A DNA stretch of 64,000 nucleotides from NCBI RefSeq assembly GCF_039941015.1, contig NZ_JBDVFI010000089.1, one strand, 5' to 3'. Shown here one piece after another: positions 9,039-17,091 of the stretch (its first letter is position 1; each line of letters opens with the position of its first letter). Made by a program: the position numbers and the translations under genes. Origin of the DNA: Sedimentitalea sp039941015 (lineage in GTDB: Bacteria > Pseudomonadota > Alphaproteobacteria > Rhodobacterales > Rhodobacteraceae). The notes beneath the pieces were generated by a model. It did no database searches. It was not told the DNA's origin and saw only the letters and a list, made by a program, of their open reading frames with translations.

Positions 9039-9814
9039 TGGAACAGCCAGTTGTACAAGCCCGCGGTATCGTGAAGCGCTATGGCCACGTCACCGCGATC
9101 GACCACTCCGACTTTGAGCTCCGCCCTGGCGAGGTTCTGGCAGTCATCGGCGACAACGGCGCTGGCAAATCCTCGATCGTCAAGGCGATCTGCGGTGCCA
9201 CCATCCCCGACGAAGGCGAAATCCTGATCGAGGGCAAGCCTGTCCACTTCACCTCGCCCATCGAGGCGCGCGACATGGGGATCGAGATTGTCTATCAGAA
9301 CCTCGCCCTGTCTCCGGCGCTGTCGATTTCCGACAACATGTTCACCGGTCGCGAGATTCGCAAGGAAGGCTGGCAGGGCAAGTACCTGCGCATGCTCGAC
9401 AATGCGGCGATGGAGAAGTTCGCCCGCGACAAGCTGACCGAACTGGGGCTGATGACGGTGCAGTCGATCAAGCAGCCGGTCGAAACGCTCTCGGGCGGTC
9501 AGCGCCAGGGCGTCGCAGTAGCGCGTGCGGCGGCCTTTGCCACCAAGTTCATTATCATGGATGAACCGACGGCGGCCTTGGGAGTCAAGGAAAGCCGCAA
9601 GGTGCTGGAACTAATTCAGGATGTGCGGGCACGCGGCATTCCGATCATCCTGATCAGCCACAACATGCCGCATGTCTTCGAAGTGGCCGACCGCATCCAC
9701 ATCCACCGACTGGGCAAGCGGCTCTGCACCATCGACCCCAAGGACTATACCATGTCCGACGCGGTCGCCTTTATGACCGGCGCGAAACAACCGCCCGAGA
9801 AGGACGCCGCTTGA
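9038..9814 (+). CDS. frcA: Fructose-type ABC importer, ATPase
   Basis: A 258-residue single-domain ABC ATPase. Walker A is GDNGAGKSS, the signature is LSGGQRQGVAVARAAA, Walker B is IIMDEPTAALG and the switch His lies in LISHNM. Most sugar importers of this class use a duplicated ATPase of about 500 residues; one of half that length is characteristic of the Frc type and supports the name. It is translationally coupled to the permease (TAATG). Confidence 0.82.
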   Translation: MEQPVVQARGIVKRYGHVTAIDHSDFELRPGEVLAVIGDNGAGKSSIVKAICGATIPDEGEILIEGKPVHFTSPIEARDMGIEIVYQNLALSPALSISDNMFTGREIRKEGWQGKYLRMLDNAAMEKFARDKLTELGLMTVQSIKQPVETLSGGQRQGVAVARAAAFATKFIIMDEPTAALGVKESRKVLELIQDVRARGIPIILISHNMPHVFEVADRIHIHRLGKRLCTIDPKDYTMSDAVAFMTGAKQPPEKDAA

Positions 9815-9826
9815 GGTTAAATCAAA

Positions 9827-9853
9827 CGCGCTGCCGAGTTTTCCGGCGGCGCG
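9827..9853 (+). terminator. Stem-loop after the frc operon
   Basis: CGCGCTGCCG (9827-9836) pairs with CGGCGGCGCG (9844-9853) with one G-U pair and a 7-base loop, 12 bases after the frcA stop. There is no clear U-tract. The gap 9815-10123 otherwise holds only the second hairpin at 10082-10106. Confidence 0.5.
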
Positions 9854-10081
9854 ATGCGGTACAGGAGCGGCCACGGGAGGTTTGGCCTGCGAAATCCTTA
9901 GGACTGCCTTCGCCTTGAGCTTCGCAGAACGGCGTTTTGCTCTCGTCATTTCGGGTAAGCCGCTAAAACTCAGGTGCTGATCTTAATGCCTGCGACCATC
10001 TCTTAGCGAGATGGGCAGCTAGGGCACCCTTGTTCGGATGTATCCGTGATAGATGGAGAATCGCTCATCTCGCCGAGAGCG

Positions 10082-10106
10082 GGTCGACACCGGGTTGGTG
10101 TCGACC
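10082..10106. terminator. Perfect inverted repeat between convergent frcA and znuA
   Basis: GGTCGACACC (10082-10091) and GGTGTCGACC (10097-10106) form a perfect 10-bp stem with a 5-base loop. It lies 18 bases beyond the znuA stop, which suggests a terminator for znuA or a bidirectional one. No U-tract is seen. Confidence 0.5.
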
Positions 10107-10123
10107 GACATGTTCGGGTTGGT

Positions 10124-11140
10124 CTAGAGGCACCCGGCTAATGTTGTGGCAATGTTGCGGATGAGTTGCGGGTAGAGTGTCGAGCCGGGTTCAAGATCCA
10201 CACCGATTGGGTCGATCACGGCGGTGTTTGCCTCGGTCCCGCCAAGGACGGTGGTCACAAGGCCTTGATTGAACTGAGGCTCGGCCAGCACGCAATCAAT
10301 GCCTTCGTTCTGAACACGGTCCTGAATTTCCGCGATCCGCGCCGGGCTTGGGTCCGCTGCGTCACTGAGCGAGATGGCCCCTGACGCGGGGAAATCAAAA
10401 TCCGTTTCAAAATACTGGAAGGCATCATGGAAGGTAATGAAGCTGCGATTTCGGACGGGTTCCAGGATTGTGTTTACTTCGGCAGTCAGTGCGGCCAACT
10501 CTTCACGCGCCGCTGCCGCATTGGCGAAATAGGTGCCCGCATTGTCGGGGTCTGCAGACGACAGTTCGGCCGCAATCAGGTTGAGCCAGACCGCCGCATT
10601 TGTAGGTGAGAGCCAGGCATGTGCGTCATGCGCACCATGGCCGTGATCGTGATGCGCGTGGTCTTCGTGATCGTCGTGGCCCTCGTGGTCGTGCTCCGCA
10701 TGATCATGTTCACCTTCGTGATCGCCCTCGTCTTCGGCATGTTCGTGTCCGTGATCCTCGTGACCATGATCGTGTTCTTCGAACAAGGCTCCTTCACGCA
10801 ATTCGAGAAAATTCGTGCCTTCTGCCTCTAGCAGAGTGAGGTGCCCGGCATTTCCAGCCAGCGTTTCAACCGCATCTTCCATCCACGGCGCGAGATCTGC
10901 ACCCATCCAGACTACGATATCCGCGTTTTGCAGTGCCGCAGCTTCTGAGGGGCGCAGGCTGTATTCATGAGGCGACGCACCGGGGGGCAGGATCAGGTCT
11001 GGCGTACCGACCCCGTCCATGACACGGGCCACAAGCGAATGCACCGGCGCAATATCGGCAACCACGTTCGGCACGTCTGCCATGGTCGTTCCGGCCATCA
11101 GTGTGGCCACAACGGAGAGTGAAGCAAGCTTTCTGGACAT
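10124..11140 (-). CDS. znuA: Zinc ABC importer, periplasmic zinc-binding protein
   Basis: A ZnuA of about 338 residues from the ATG at 11140. A signal peptide ends near TTMA-DV. The conserved metal His lies in VADIAPVHSLVARV. A long His/Asp/Glu-rich loop (coding about 10600-10800) has the HDHxH pattern typical of ZnuA rather than the manganese proteins. A second His lies in FITFHDAFQYF. AAGG six bases before ATG 11140 favours it over ATG 11152, which overlaps a candidate Zur site. It captures periplasmic zinc for ZnuBC, encoded divergently. Confidence 0.9.
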   Translation of the reverse strand: MSRKLASLSVVATLMAGTTMADVPNVVADIAPVHSLVARVMDGVGTPDLILPPGASPHEYSLRPSEAAALQNADIVVWMGADLAPWMEDAVETLAGNAGHLTLLEAEGTNFLELREGALFEEHDHGHEDHGHEHAEDEGDHEGEHDHAEHDHEGHDDHEDHAHHDHGHGAHDAHAWLSPTNAAVWLNLIAAELSSADPDNAGTYFANAAAAREELAALTAEVNTILEPVRNRSFITFHDAFQYFETDFDFPASGAISLSDAADPSPARIAEIQDRVQNEGIDCVLAEPQFNQGLVTTVLGGTEANTAVIDPIGVDLEPGSTLYPQLIRNIATTLAGCL

Positions 11141-11149
11141 TGGAACCTT

Positions 11150-11168
11150 CATGTGATTTTATAACATG
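11150..11168. promoter_or_regulatory. Putative Zur operator, site 1
   Basis: CATGTGATTTTATAACATG is an imperfect 19-bp palindrome just before the znuA start. Its core resembles the alphaproteobacterial Zur box (GTTATA-N-TATAAC type). It shares the half-site ATAACATGAC with site 2. The assignment rests on position between znuA and zur. Confidence 0.55.
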
Positions 11169-11181
11169 ACGAGCCGCATAT

Positions 11182-11198
11182 ATGATATGGAATAACAT
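11182..11198. promoter_or_regulatory. Putative Zur operator, site 2
   Basis: ATGATATGGAATAACAT is a 17-bp imperfect palindrome at the zur start. Its half-site ATAACATGAC (11192-11201) is an exact direct copy of 11161-11170, 31 bp away, or three helical turns. This suggests cooperative Zur control of both divergent transcripts. Confidence 0.45.
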
Positions 11199-11715
11199 GA
11201 CAAGCAAGGCTGATGGCATATCTGCTGAAACCGCATCTTTGATCGGGTTCGAAAAGCACGACCACGATGCGTGCGTCGCAGAAGGGCTGGCCGCCGTCGA
11301 AGCCCGTTGCGCCGCAGAAGGACTGCGCCTGACGCCTGTTCGCCGGAAGGTTCTAGAGTTCCTCTTGCAGGAACATCGCGCACTTGGCGCTTATGCGATC
11401 CTCGATCTCTTGCGGGACGAAGGGTTTGGTTCGCAGCCGCCCGTTGCCTATCGTGCTCTCGATTTTTTGGCGGAACATGGCTTTGTCCACAAGATCGAGC
11501 GCTTGAATGCATTCGTGGCCTGCTCTCATCCCGGAGAAACCCATTCACCGGCCTTCATGATTTGTCGCCTTTGCGATGCTGTCGCCGAAGCCCAGTCTAT
11601 GCCGGCGAAAGGTGCGCTCGGCACTGCGGCGCGCGCCGCTGGATTTCATATCGAGAAGACGGTGGTGGAAGCGGAAGGGGTCTGCCCCTCCTGTGCGGAC
11701 AAGGCCAACGCATGA
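11182..11715 (+). CDS. zur: Zinc uptake regulator Zur (Fur family)
   Basis: Up to 177 residues of the Fur family. The N-terminal winged helix contains LRLTPVRRKVLEFLLQEH and PPVAYRALDFLAEHGFVHKIE. Zinc-site residues appear in CSHPGETHSPAFMICRLCDAV (CxxC) and CPSCA near the C-terminus, which gives the two CxxC pairs of the structural site. It represses zinc uptake genes when zinc is ample. The start is either ATG 11182 or ATG 11197; neither has a clear ribosome site, and operator site 2 covers this area, so the message could be nearly leaderless. It overlaps znuC by four bases (ATGA). Confidence 0.88.
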   Translation: MIWNNMTSKADGISAETASLIGFEKHDHDACVAEGLAAVEARCAAEGLRLTPVRRKVLEFLLQEHRALGAYAILDLLRDEGFGSQPPVAYRALDFLAEHGFVHKIERLNAFVACSHPGETHSPAFMICRLCDAVAEAQSMPAKGALGTAARAAGFHIEKTVVEAEGVCPSCADKANA

Positions 11716-12455
11716 GCCTGATTTCAGTGAAGAACCTCAGCGTCGCCTACGGCGCCCACACAGTGTTGCACAACGTGGCGCTGGTGCTTGAGCCGGGTGA
11801 GATCGTGACCATCGTAGGCCCTAACGGCTCCGGCAAGACTAGCCTTTTGCGGGCCATCATCGGCGCGAGCGAACCCACCAGCGGAACGATCACTCTGAAG
11901 CCCGGCCTGAAGATTGGATATGTGCCGCAAAAGCTTCATATCGACCCGACTCTGCCCATCACGGTTGAGCGCTTTATGCGGCTGACTGATCGGGTGCCAC
12001 GCGAGGCTTGCCGGTCGGCACTGGAGGCTGCAGGCGTGCCAGATCTGCTGCATCGGCAAATGTCGCAGCTGTCCGGGGGACAGTTTCAACGGGTTCTGCT
12101 GGCGCGAGCCCTGATTAACCACCCGGACGTTCTGTTGCTGGATGAGGCAACGCAAGGGTTGGACCAACCCGGTTCGGCCGCGTTCTACCGACAGATCGAA
12201 GACGTTCGGCGCGACACCGGATGCGCCGTCTTGATGATCAGCCATGAGTTGCACGTGGTGATGAGCGCCTCTGACCGGGTGATTTGTCTGAACGGTCATG
12301 TGTGTTGCGAGGGGGCTCCGGCGGTGGTGGCCTCGGCGCCAGAATACCGGGCGCTGTTTGGGACAGGTACCGGGGGTGCCCTTGCGCTCTATCGACACGA
12401 TCATGACCACGATCACGATCATCACCACGACCATAGCCACAAGGCGGCAGAGTAA
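11712..12455 (+). CDS. znuC: Zinc ABC importer, ATPase with His-rich tail
   Basis: A 247-residue ABC ATPase. Walker A is GPNGSGKT (36-43), the signature LSGGQFQRVLLARAL, Walker B VLLLDEATQGLD and the switch MISHELHVV. The last 20 residues are a run of alternating His and Asp, which could bind zinc in the cytoplasm. The start at 11712 overlaps the zur stop; a longer upstream open frame is only the zur gene read out of frame. It couples ATP hydrolysis to zinc import through ZnuB. Confidence 0.9.
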   Translation: MSLISVKNLSVAYGAHTVLHNVALVLEPGEIVTIVGPNGSGKTSLLRAIIGASEPTSGTITLKPGLKIGYVPQKLHIDPTLPITVERFMRLTDRVPREACRSALEAAGVPDLLHRQMSQLSGGQFQRVLLARALINHPDVLLLDEATQGLDQPGSAAFYRQIEDVRRDTGCAVLMISHELHVVMSASDRVICLNGHVCCEGAPAVVASAPEYRALFGTGTGGALALYRHDHDHDHDHHHDHSHKAAE

Positions 12456-13252
12456 TGCTTGACGATTTCATGACCCGTGCCACGCTTGCCGGGGTTGGCG
12501 TGGCCTTTGCCGCCGCGCCTCTGGGGTGCTTTGTGGTTTGGCGGCGGATGGCCTATTTCGGGGACGCGACGGCGCATGCGGCCATCTTGGGGATCGCATT
12601 GGCGCTTGCGCTCCAGATTTCCGTCTTTGCGGGTGCTACGATTGTCGCTCTGATCATGGCCTTGGCGGTGACACATCTGGCCGGGCGCGGATATGCGATG
12701 GATACGTTGTTGGGGGTGCTTGCCCATTCCTCGCTCGCCTTTGGACTGGTTGCGGTTTCGTTCCTTTCGGGCGTTCGGATCGATCTTATGGCCTATCTGT
12801 TCGGCGACATTCTTGCCGTGTCGCGTACCGATTTGATGGTGATCTGGGCCGGAGCTGCCCTGGTGGTCGCGCTGATTGTCTGGCGATGGTCAGCTCTGCT
12901 GACGTCGACATTGAACGAAGAGTTGGCCTATGCGAGCGGGCTTGATCCGAAGCGCGAACAGCTGATCCTCACCCTGTCGCTGGCGATCACTGTTGCCGTT
13001 GCAATCAAGGTGGTCGGCGTGCTTCTCATCGCGGCGATGCTGATCATTCCCGCCGCCGCAGCCCGTGGCCTTGCCCGCACGCCCGAGGCGATGGCGGGGA
13101 TCGCGGCGGCGATCGGAGCGATTTCTGCGGTCGCTGGTCTGCGAGGCGCCTATATTTTCGATACGCCTGCAGGGCCGTCCATCGTTTGTGTCGCGGCTCT
13201 TCTTTTTGCCGGGCTGAACCTCTTGGGCTGGCGCAGTCAAAACGGTGCCTGA
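12455..13252 (+). CDS. znuB: Zinc ABC importer, permease
   Basis: A 265-residue ABC-3 family permease with about eight transmembrane helices. Family segments include CFVVWRRMAYFGDATAHAAI near the N-terminus and KVVGVLLIAAMLIIPAAAARGLA. It overlaps znuC by one base (TAATG), so zur, znuC and znuB form one translationally coupled operon. It is convergent with the GMC oxidoreductase gene, with 55 bp between. Confidence 0.9.
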   Translation: MLDDFMTRATLAGVGVAFAAAPLGCFVVWRRMAYFGDATAHAAILGIALALALQISVFAGATIVALIMALAVTHLAGRGYAMDTLLGVLAHSSLAFGLVAVSFLSGVRIDLMAYLFGDILAVSRTDLMVIWAGAALVVALIVWRWSALLTSTLNEELAYASGLDPKREQLILTLSLAITVAVAIKVVGVLLIAAMLIIPAAAARGLARTPEAMAGIAAAIGAISAVAGLRGAYIFDTPAGPSIVCVAALLFAGLNLLGWRSQNGA

Positions 13253-13307
13253 GACGATCTGAGCTGACCGAAAGCTATCGCGCCAACATGCCCGCAAGCA
13301 AAGTCGC

Positions 13308-14930
13308 TTAGCGCTGCGCCAATACGAATTCCGCGCATCGGTCGCCCAACATCATTGCCGGGGCATTGGTGTTTCCGGCATTGATGTCCGGAACGGCCGA
13401 CATGTCGCAAACACGCAGGGCATCAATGCCGCGCACCTTCATATAGGCATCAAGCACCGCGCCCGCATCTCCGTCCGCCCCCATGCGGGCGGTTCCGGCA
13501 GGGTGGTAATTGGTCTTCACGAACCGCTTGCAATGGGCCCTTAGGGCAGCATCGGATCGATCCGATGGATCGGGGATCGCGACCTTTGCGATGCGCTTTG
13601 CCAAGGGGCCGGCCGCCATGACGTCCAGAAAGAACCTTTGGCCATCAATCATGGCGGCCATATCGTCAGGATGCTTCAGCAGGTTTGGTGAGACCAGAGG
13701 CATCGCAGCCGGATCTGACGACGCTAATCGTACTTCTCCGCGCGATTTGGGTTTGACGACAACGGTGGTGATCGTGACACCGTAGTCATCCTGCAGCGCA
13801 TCCAAGGCGTCTCTGTCGAGATACACAATCGGAACGCAGAATGCCTGAATAGTCGGCGGGGCATTGGGATCGGTGGGATTGACGAAAGCACCGGCTTCGA
13901 CGCCAGCCGAGGTCACGGGACCAGAGCCGAAAACCTTGAACTGAAGGCCGTTTCGTAACATTCGCCAGCCTTCGCCCTGCTTGTAGTAGCCGTAGGGGCC
14001 ATTTGCTATCGCGGTGATTGGAACTTCGGGGTGATCGATCAGGTTCTGGCCGACGCCGGGCAGATCGACCTCAACCGGTACGTCAAATTCGGCGAGGTGA
14101 TCGGCTGGTCCGATACCTGACAGCATCAGTATCTTTGGAGTGACCAAAGCGCCCGCCGCAAGAATGACCTCGCCCGACACGCGGATTTCATGTGTGCCGG
14201 TGGCATCGCGATAGATCACGCCGCTTGCGCGGCCATCTTCGACCAGCACCTTTTCCACTTCGGATTGGAGCCTGACGACAAGATTGGGATTGTCTTCCTG
14301 TGGTGTGACAAAGGCATAGGCCGCCGAGCTTCGTTTTCCGTATCGGTTGGTAAACTGATAGAAGCCGGTGCCCCGCTGAACAGGCCCGTTAAAGTCGGGG
14401 TTATAGGGCTCGCCCAATGTTTGCACGGCCTGCACGAACCAACGCGAAAATTCGTCGATATGGCCCGGGTCCGACACTTGAACCGGCCCGTCCGAGCCAT
14501 GCAGTTCATTCGCGAGGCGGTTGTTGCCTTCCATCCCGGTGAAATGTGGAAGCACGTCTTTCCAGCCCCAGCCGGGATTGTCGTTGTTGCCGCGCAGTAT
14601 GTCCTGCCACGCGTCATAGTCAGCGGGCCGCCCGCGCATGTAGACCTGTGCATTTACCGACGAACCTCCGCCCAATACATGGCCTTGGGGGATCTCGTGT
14701 ACCCGCCCGTCCAGATGCGTCTGAGGCGTCGTGCGATGATAACGCATGAATTTTGAGCCATTGATCATCTTGAAAATACCCGGAGGCATATCGAGCAACG
14801 GGTGGCGATTGGAATACCCCGCCTCAAGCAACAGCACGCGGGATGTTCCAGCGGCACTCAGCCTCGCGGCAGCAACGCAACCCGCCGAGCCGCCGCCGAC
14901 AACGACATGATCAAATTCTTCCACGCTCAT
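13308..14930 (-). CDS. GMC-family FAD oxidoreductase (alcohol/choline dehydrogenase type)
   Basis: A 540-residue protein with an N-terminal FAD-binding motif VVGGGSAGCVAAARLS. GMC signature 1 lies in GHVLGGGSSVNAQVYMRG and signature 2 in GALVTPKILMLSGIGP. The C-terminal catalytic His lies in NYHPAGTARMG and the Asn in NAGNTNAPAMM. It has no signal peptide. It oxidises an alcohol group; the substrate cannot be read from sequence. The coupling (ATGA) to the GntR regulator and the divergent sugar importer suggest a sugar, sugar alcohol or related polyol rather than choline. Confidence 0.82.
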   Translation of the reverse strand: MSVEEFDHVVVGGGSAGCVAAARLSAAGTSRVLLLEAGYSNRHPLLDMPPGIFKMINGSKFMRYHRTTPQTHLDGRVHEIPQGHVLGGGSSVNAQVYMRGRPADYDAWQDILRGNNDNPGWGWKDVLPHFTGMEGNNRLANELHGSDGPVQVSDPGHIDEFSRWFVQAVQTLGEPYNPDFNGPVQRGTGFYQFTNRYGKRSSAAYAFVTPQEDNPNLVVRLQSEVEKVLVEDGRASGVIYRDATGTHEIRVSGEVILAAGALVTPKILMLSGIGPADHLAEFDVPVEVDLPGVGQNLIDHPEVPITAIANGPYGYYKQGEGWRMLRNGLQFKVFGSGPVTSAGVEAGAFVNPTDPNAPPTIQAFCVPIVYLDRDALDALQDDYGVTITTVVVKPKSRGEVRLASSDPAAMPLVSPNLLKHPDDMAAMIDGQRFFLDVMAAGPLAKRIAKVAIPDPSDRSDAALRAHCKRFVKTNYHPAGTARMGADGDAGAVLDAYMKVRGIDALRVCDMSAVPDINAGNTNAPAMMLGDRCAEFVLAQR

Positions 14931-15634
14931 TCATCCAGTTCAAAGGTCACGCGCACATATTCCCAAGCTGCGTTGAGATGGTTTGTGAGCGCCTCGTCGG
15001 CGGCTTCGGGGTCGCGATCAATGATGGCGTCAAAAATGGATCTATGAGCGCGGTAATTGACCTGGTTGCGTTCGGGCGAGCGCAACATCTTTTCCCAGTG
15101 GGGTGCCAGCCAAGAGGTGTATCCCTGATGAACGGCAGGAAAGATCGGGTTCTTTGGCATCCGGTACAGGACGCCATGAAACTGTATGTCGGTCCGATAG
15201 AATTCATTGGAGTCAGGTATCGCCAACTCGTTCAGCCGCAACGCTTCTCTGAGCAGCTCGATCTCTGGCTTTTGCGCGGCTGTCGCCGCCTCTCTGACCA
15301 GCGCGCGTTCGATGAAAATGCGGCTCCGATAGAGATTTCGGACGCCACCGGAATCCGCAAGGAGATGGCGCACAACGTCGCCCGTGGCGTGCAGCACGGT
15401 TTCATAATCGGGTTTGCGCACGATAGGGCGGTATCGTGGCCTGCTCTCGACGAGACCACGATTGGAGAGCGCCGAAATCGCCTCACGGATAACGGTGCGG
15501 CTGGCGCCGAATTCCTCCATAAGGTCCCGCTCGGCAGGCAGCGGGTGCTTGTCGGGCAGCTCTCCGGATGCAATCCGCGCGGCAATCGCCGCGACGATGA
15601 CATCGGCTGCGCGTGGGTGATTGTCTGAATCCAT
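14927..15634 (-). CDS. GntR-family regulator, FadR/FCD subfamily
   Basis: About 235 residues from ATG 15634. The N-terminal winged helix has LPAERDLMEEFGASRTVIREAISAL, followed by an all-helical FCD ligand domain with the metal His pattern (FHGVLYRM and YRAHRSIFDAI). A 26-codon in-frame extension upstream is rejected: the GntR fold begins right after 15634, and a candidate operator lies within the extension. It probably controls itself, the GMC gene and the divergent sugar operon. FCD ligands are usually small carboxylates or sugar acids, which fits the enolase-superfamily dehydratase in the regulated set. Confidence 0.85.
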   Translation of the reverse strand: MDSDNHPRAADVIVAAIAARIASGELPDKHPLPAERDLMEEFGASRTVIREAISALSNRGLVESRPRYRPIVRKPDYETVLHATGDVVRHLLADSGGVRNLYRSRIFIERALVREAATAAQKPEIELLREALRLNELAIPDSNEFYRTDIQFHGVLYRMPKNPIFPAVHQGYTSWLAPHWEKMLRSPERNQVNYRAHRSIFDAIIDRDPEAADEALTNHLNAAWEYVRVTFELDE

Positions 15635-15670
15635 CTTCACGGCCTGCGCACCTTTCACGGCATTCGATAA

Positions 15671-15685
15671 TTTGATCGGACCAAA
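15671..15685. promoter_or_regulatory. Putative GntR/FCD operator, regulator side
   Basis: TTTGATCGGACCAAA matches the TTTGGT-N3-ACCAAA site at 15808-15822 in spacing and half-sites, with one mismatch in the dyad. It lies 37-51 bp upstream of the GntR start, as expected for autoregulation. Confidence 0.5.
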
Positions 15686-15769
15686 GTCACGACCCAACGC
15701 CGTGATACACAAATCTTCGCTAAAGTTCAGCAGTGAAATTGCGGATTTGCAAGTTTTTTCACGAATGCG

Positions 15770-15798
15770 TTGACATATTATCTACCAAAGCAATAACT
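15770..15798 (+). promoter_or_regulatory. Putative promoter of the ytfQ-type operon
   Basis: A consensus -35 TTGACA (15770-15775) is followed after 17 bases by ATAACT (15793-15798) as a fair -10. The predicted start would fall near 15805, directly before the operator at 15808. A half-site ACCAAA lies within the spacer. The leader to the ytfQ start is then about 250 bases and holds no gene I can support. Confidence 0.5.
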
Positions 15799-15807
15799 AC
15801 TCCTAAG

Positions 15808-15822
15808 TTTGGTCATACCAAA
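15808..15822. promoter_or_regulatory. Putative GntR/FCD operator, transporter side
   Basis: TTTGGTCATACCAAA is a perfect dyad (6-bp arms, 3-bp centre) of the TGGT-N3-ACCA form common for FadR/FCD regulators. It lies just downstream of the predicted -10, where binding would block transcription. Confidence 0.6.
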
Positions 15823-16053
15823 ATTAAAGGGAGATAGTTGATTCTCAGATTGCTGACAGGAAATCGCACTCTCAGTGGCGTGGCGGAATGCGCGGAATCG
15901 TTCAGCACGGTGTCGGACAGGGCGCGCTTCGGCAACGGAGGCGGGGGAGGGCTGTGATGGATGTCTTGGCAGGCTGACGATTTACGTGAACCGGGGGCAG
16001 GCCCCAAACAATCGCGCCAGAAAAAGCGGCGCACACCAGTGGAGGAAAAATTC

Positions 16054-17028
16054 ATGAACCGTAAAGTATTGCTTATGGCGGCGACGGCATTGGGGCTTGG
16101 CGCGTCTTCGATTGTGTCCGCACAATCCCTGCCGCCTCTTGAGAAGAAAGATCGCTACACGGTTGGATTCTCGCAGATGGAATCAAACAACCCGTGGCGC
16201 ATTGCGGAAACCAAGTCATTTCACGACACCGCCGAAGCGTGCAACTGGAACCTGATCGCCACCGATGCCGCGGGTTCGGCTGCGAAACAGGTTGCGGACG
16301 TGGACAGCATGATCGCGCAGGGCATCGATGTTCTCTTTCTGCCGCCACGCGAAGAAAAGCCGCTGATCCCTGCCGTCAAGAAAGCCCGAGCGGCGGGCAT
16401 TCCGACGTTCCTTGTTGATCGTTCGGTTGATCCTGCCGCCGCCAAGCCGGGCGAGGATTTTGTCGCGTTCCTTGGATCGGACTTTATTGATCAGGGCCGC
16501 CGCGTCGCCGAATGGACCATCGAGAATTTCGACGGCGAAAAGGGCGTGATCGTACAGCTTGAGGGAACAACTGGTTCGTCGCCCGCCAATGACCGCAAGA
16601 AGGGGTTCGACGATGCGATTGCCGCCGATGATCGGTTTGAAATCGTCGCCTCCCAAACCGGCGATTTTGCCCGCGATCTTGGTCGTCAGGTCATGGAAAC
16701 GCTGCTGCAGGCGCACCCGGACGTCAACATCGTTTATGCTCATAACGACGAAATGGCGATCGGTGCCATTCAGGCGCTCGAACTGGCCGGTCGCAAACCG
16801 GGTGAAGACGTGATGGTCGTATCCATCGACGGCACGCGGGATGCCTTGCAGGCCATCATCGACGGCAAAATGGGTGTTACCGTGGAAAGCTCGCCGTTCT
16901 TCGGGCCCCTCGCTTGCGAAGTGATGAACCGCTATGCCAACGGCGAAGAGATCGAGCATTGGGTGCAGGTTCAGGATCGCATTTTCACGCAGGACAATGC
17001 GGCTGATCACATCGACGAAGCGTATTGA
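16054..17028 (+). CDS. ytfQ: YtfQ-type (galactofuranose) ABC importer, sugar-binding protein
   Basis: A 324-residue periplasmic binding protein with a signal peptide ending at SIVSA-QS. It aligns by eye along its length with E. coli YtfQ: YTVGFSQMESNNPWRIAETK, AQGIDVLFLPP, FLVDRS, GTTGSSPANDRKKGF and YAHNDEMAIGAIQALE. GGAGG at 16041 sets the start at ATG 16054. YtfQ binds furanose-form galactose; the substrate here may differ. It is the first gene of a seven-gene operon. Confidence 0.85.
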   Translation: MNRKVLLMAATALGLGASSIVSAQSLPPLEKKDRYTVGFSQMESNNPWRIAETKSFHDTAEACNWNLIATDAAGSAAKQVADVDSMIAQGIDVLFLPPREEKPLIPAVKKARAAGIPTFLVDRSVDPAAAKPGEDFVAFLGSDFIDQGRRVAEWTIENFDGEKGVIVQLEGTTGSSPANDRKKGFDDAIAADDRFEIVASQTGDFARDLGRQVMETLLQAHPDVNIVYAHNDEMAIGAIQALELAGRKPGEDVMVVSIDGTRDALQAIIDGKMGVTVESSPFFGPLACEVMNRYANGEEIEHWVQVQDRIFTQDNAADHIDEAY

Positions 17029-17046
17029 GGCTTTGGTAATCCGGCG

Positions 17047-17072
17047 GGGGCGTGACGACGTGTTCGCGCCCC
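17047..17072 (+). terminator. Intercistronic stem-loop after the ytfQ-type gene
   Basis: GGGGCG (17047-17052) pairs with CGCCCC (17067-17072) around a 14-base loop, 18 bases after the stop. It has no U-tract and probably protects or partly attenuates the transcript, as at 7859 and 46787. Confidence 0.45.
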
Positions 17073-17091
17073 TTCCAGACCAGGCGTTCTC

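Noticed and set aside
10606..10839. Short open frames (Arg/His- or Val/Ile-rich) opposite the znuA His-rich loop
   Set aside because: They are antisense reads of the GAC/CAC codon run in znuA, without a ribosome site or protein-like pattern.
13308..14930. Choline dehydrogenase (betA) assignment for the GMC oxidoreductase
   Set aside because: No betaine aldehyde dehydrogenase, BetI or choline transporter is nearby, and the context is sugar-acid metabolism. GMC members of many specificities share these motifs.
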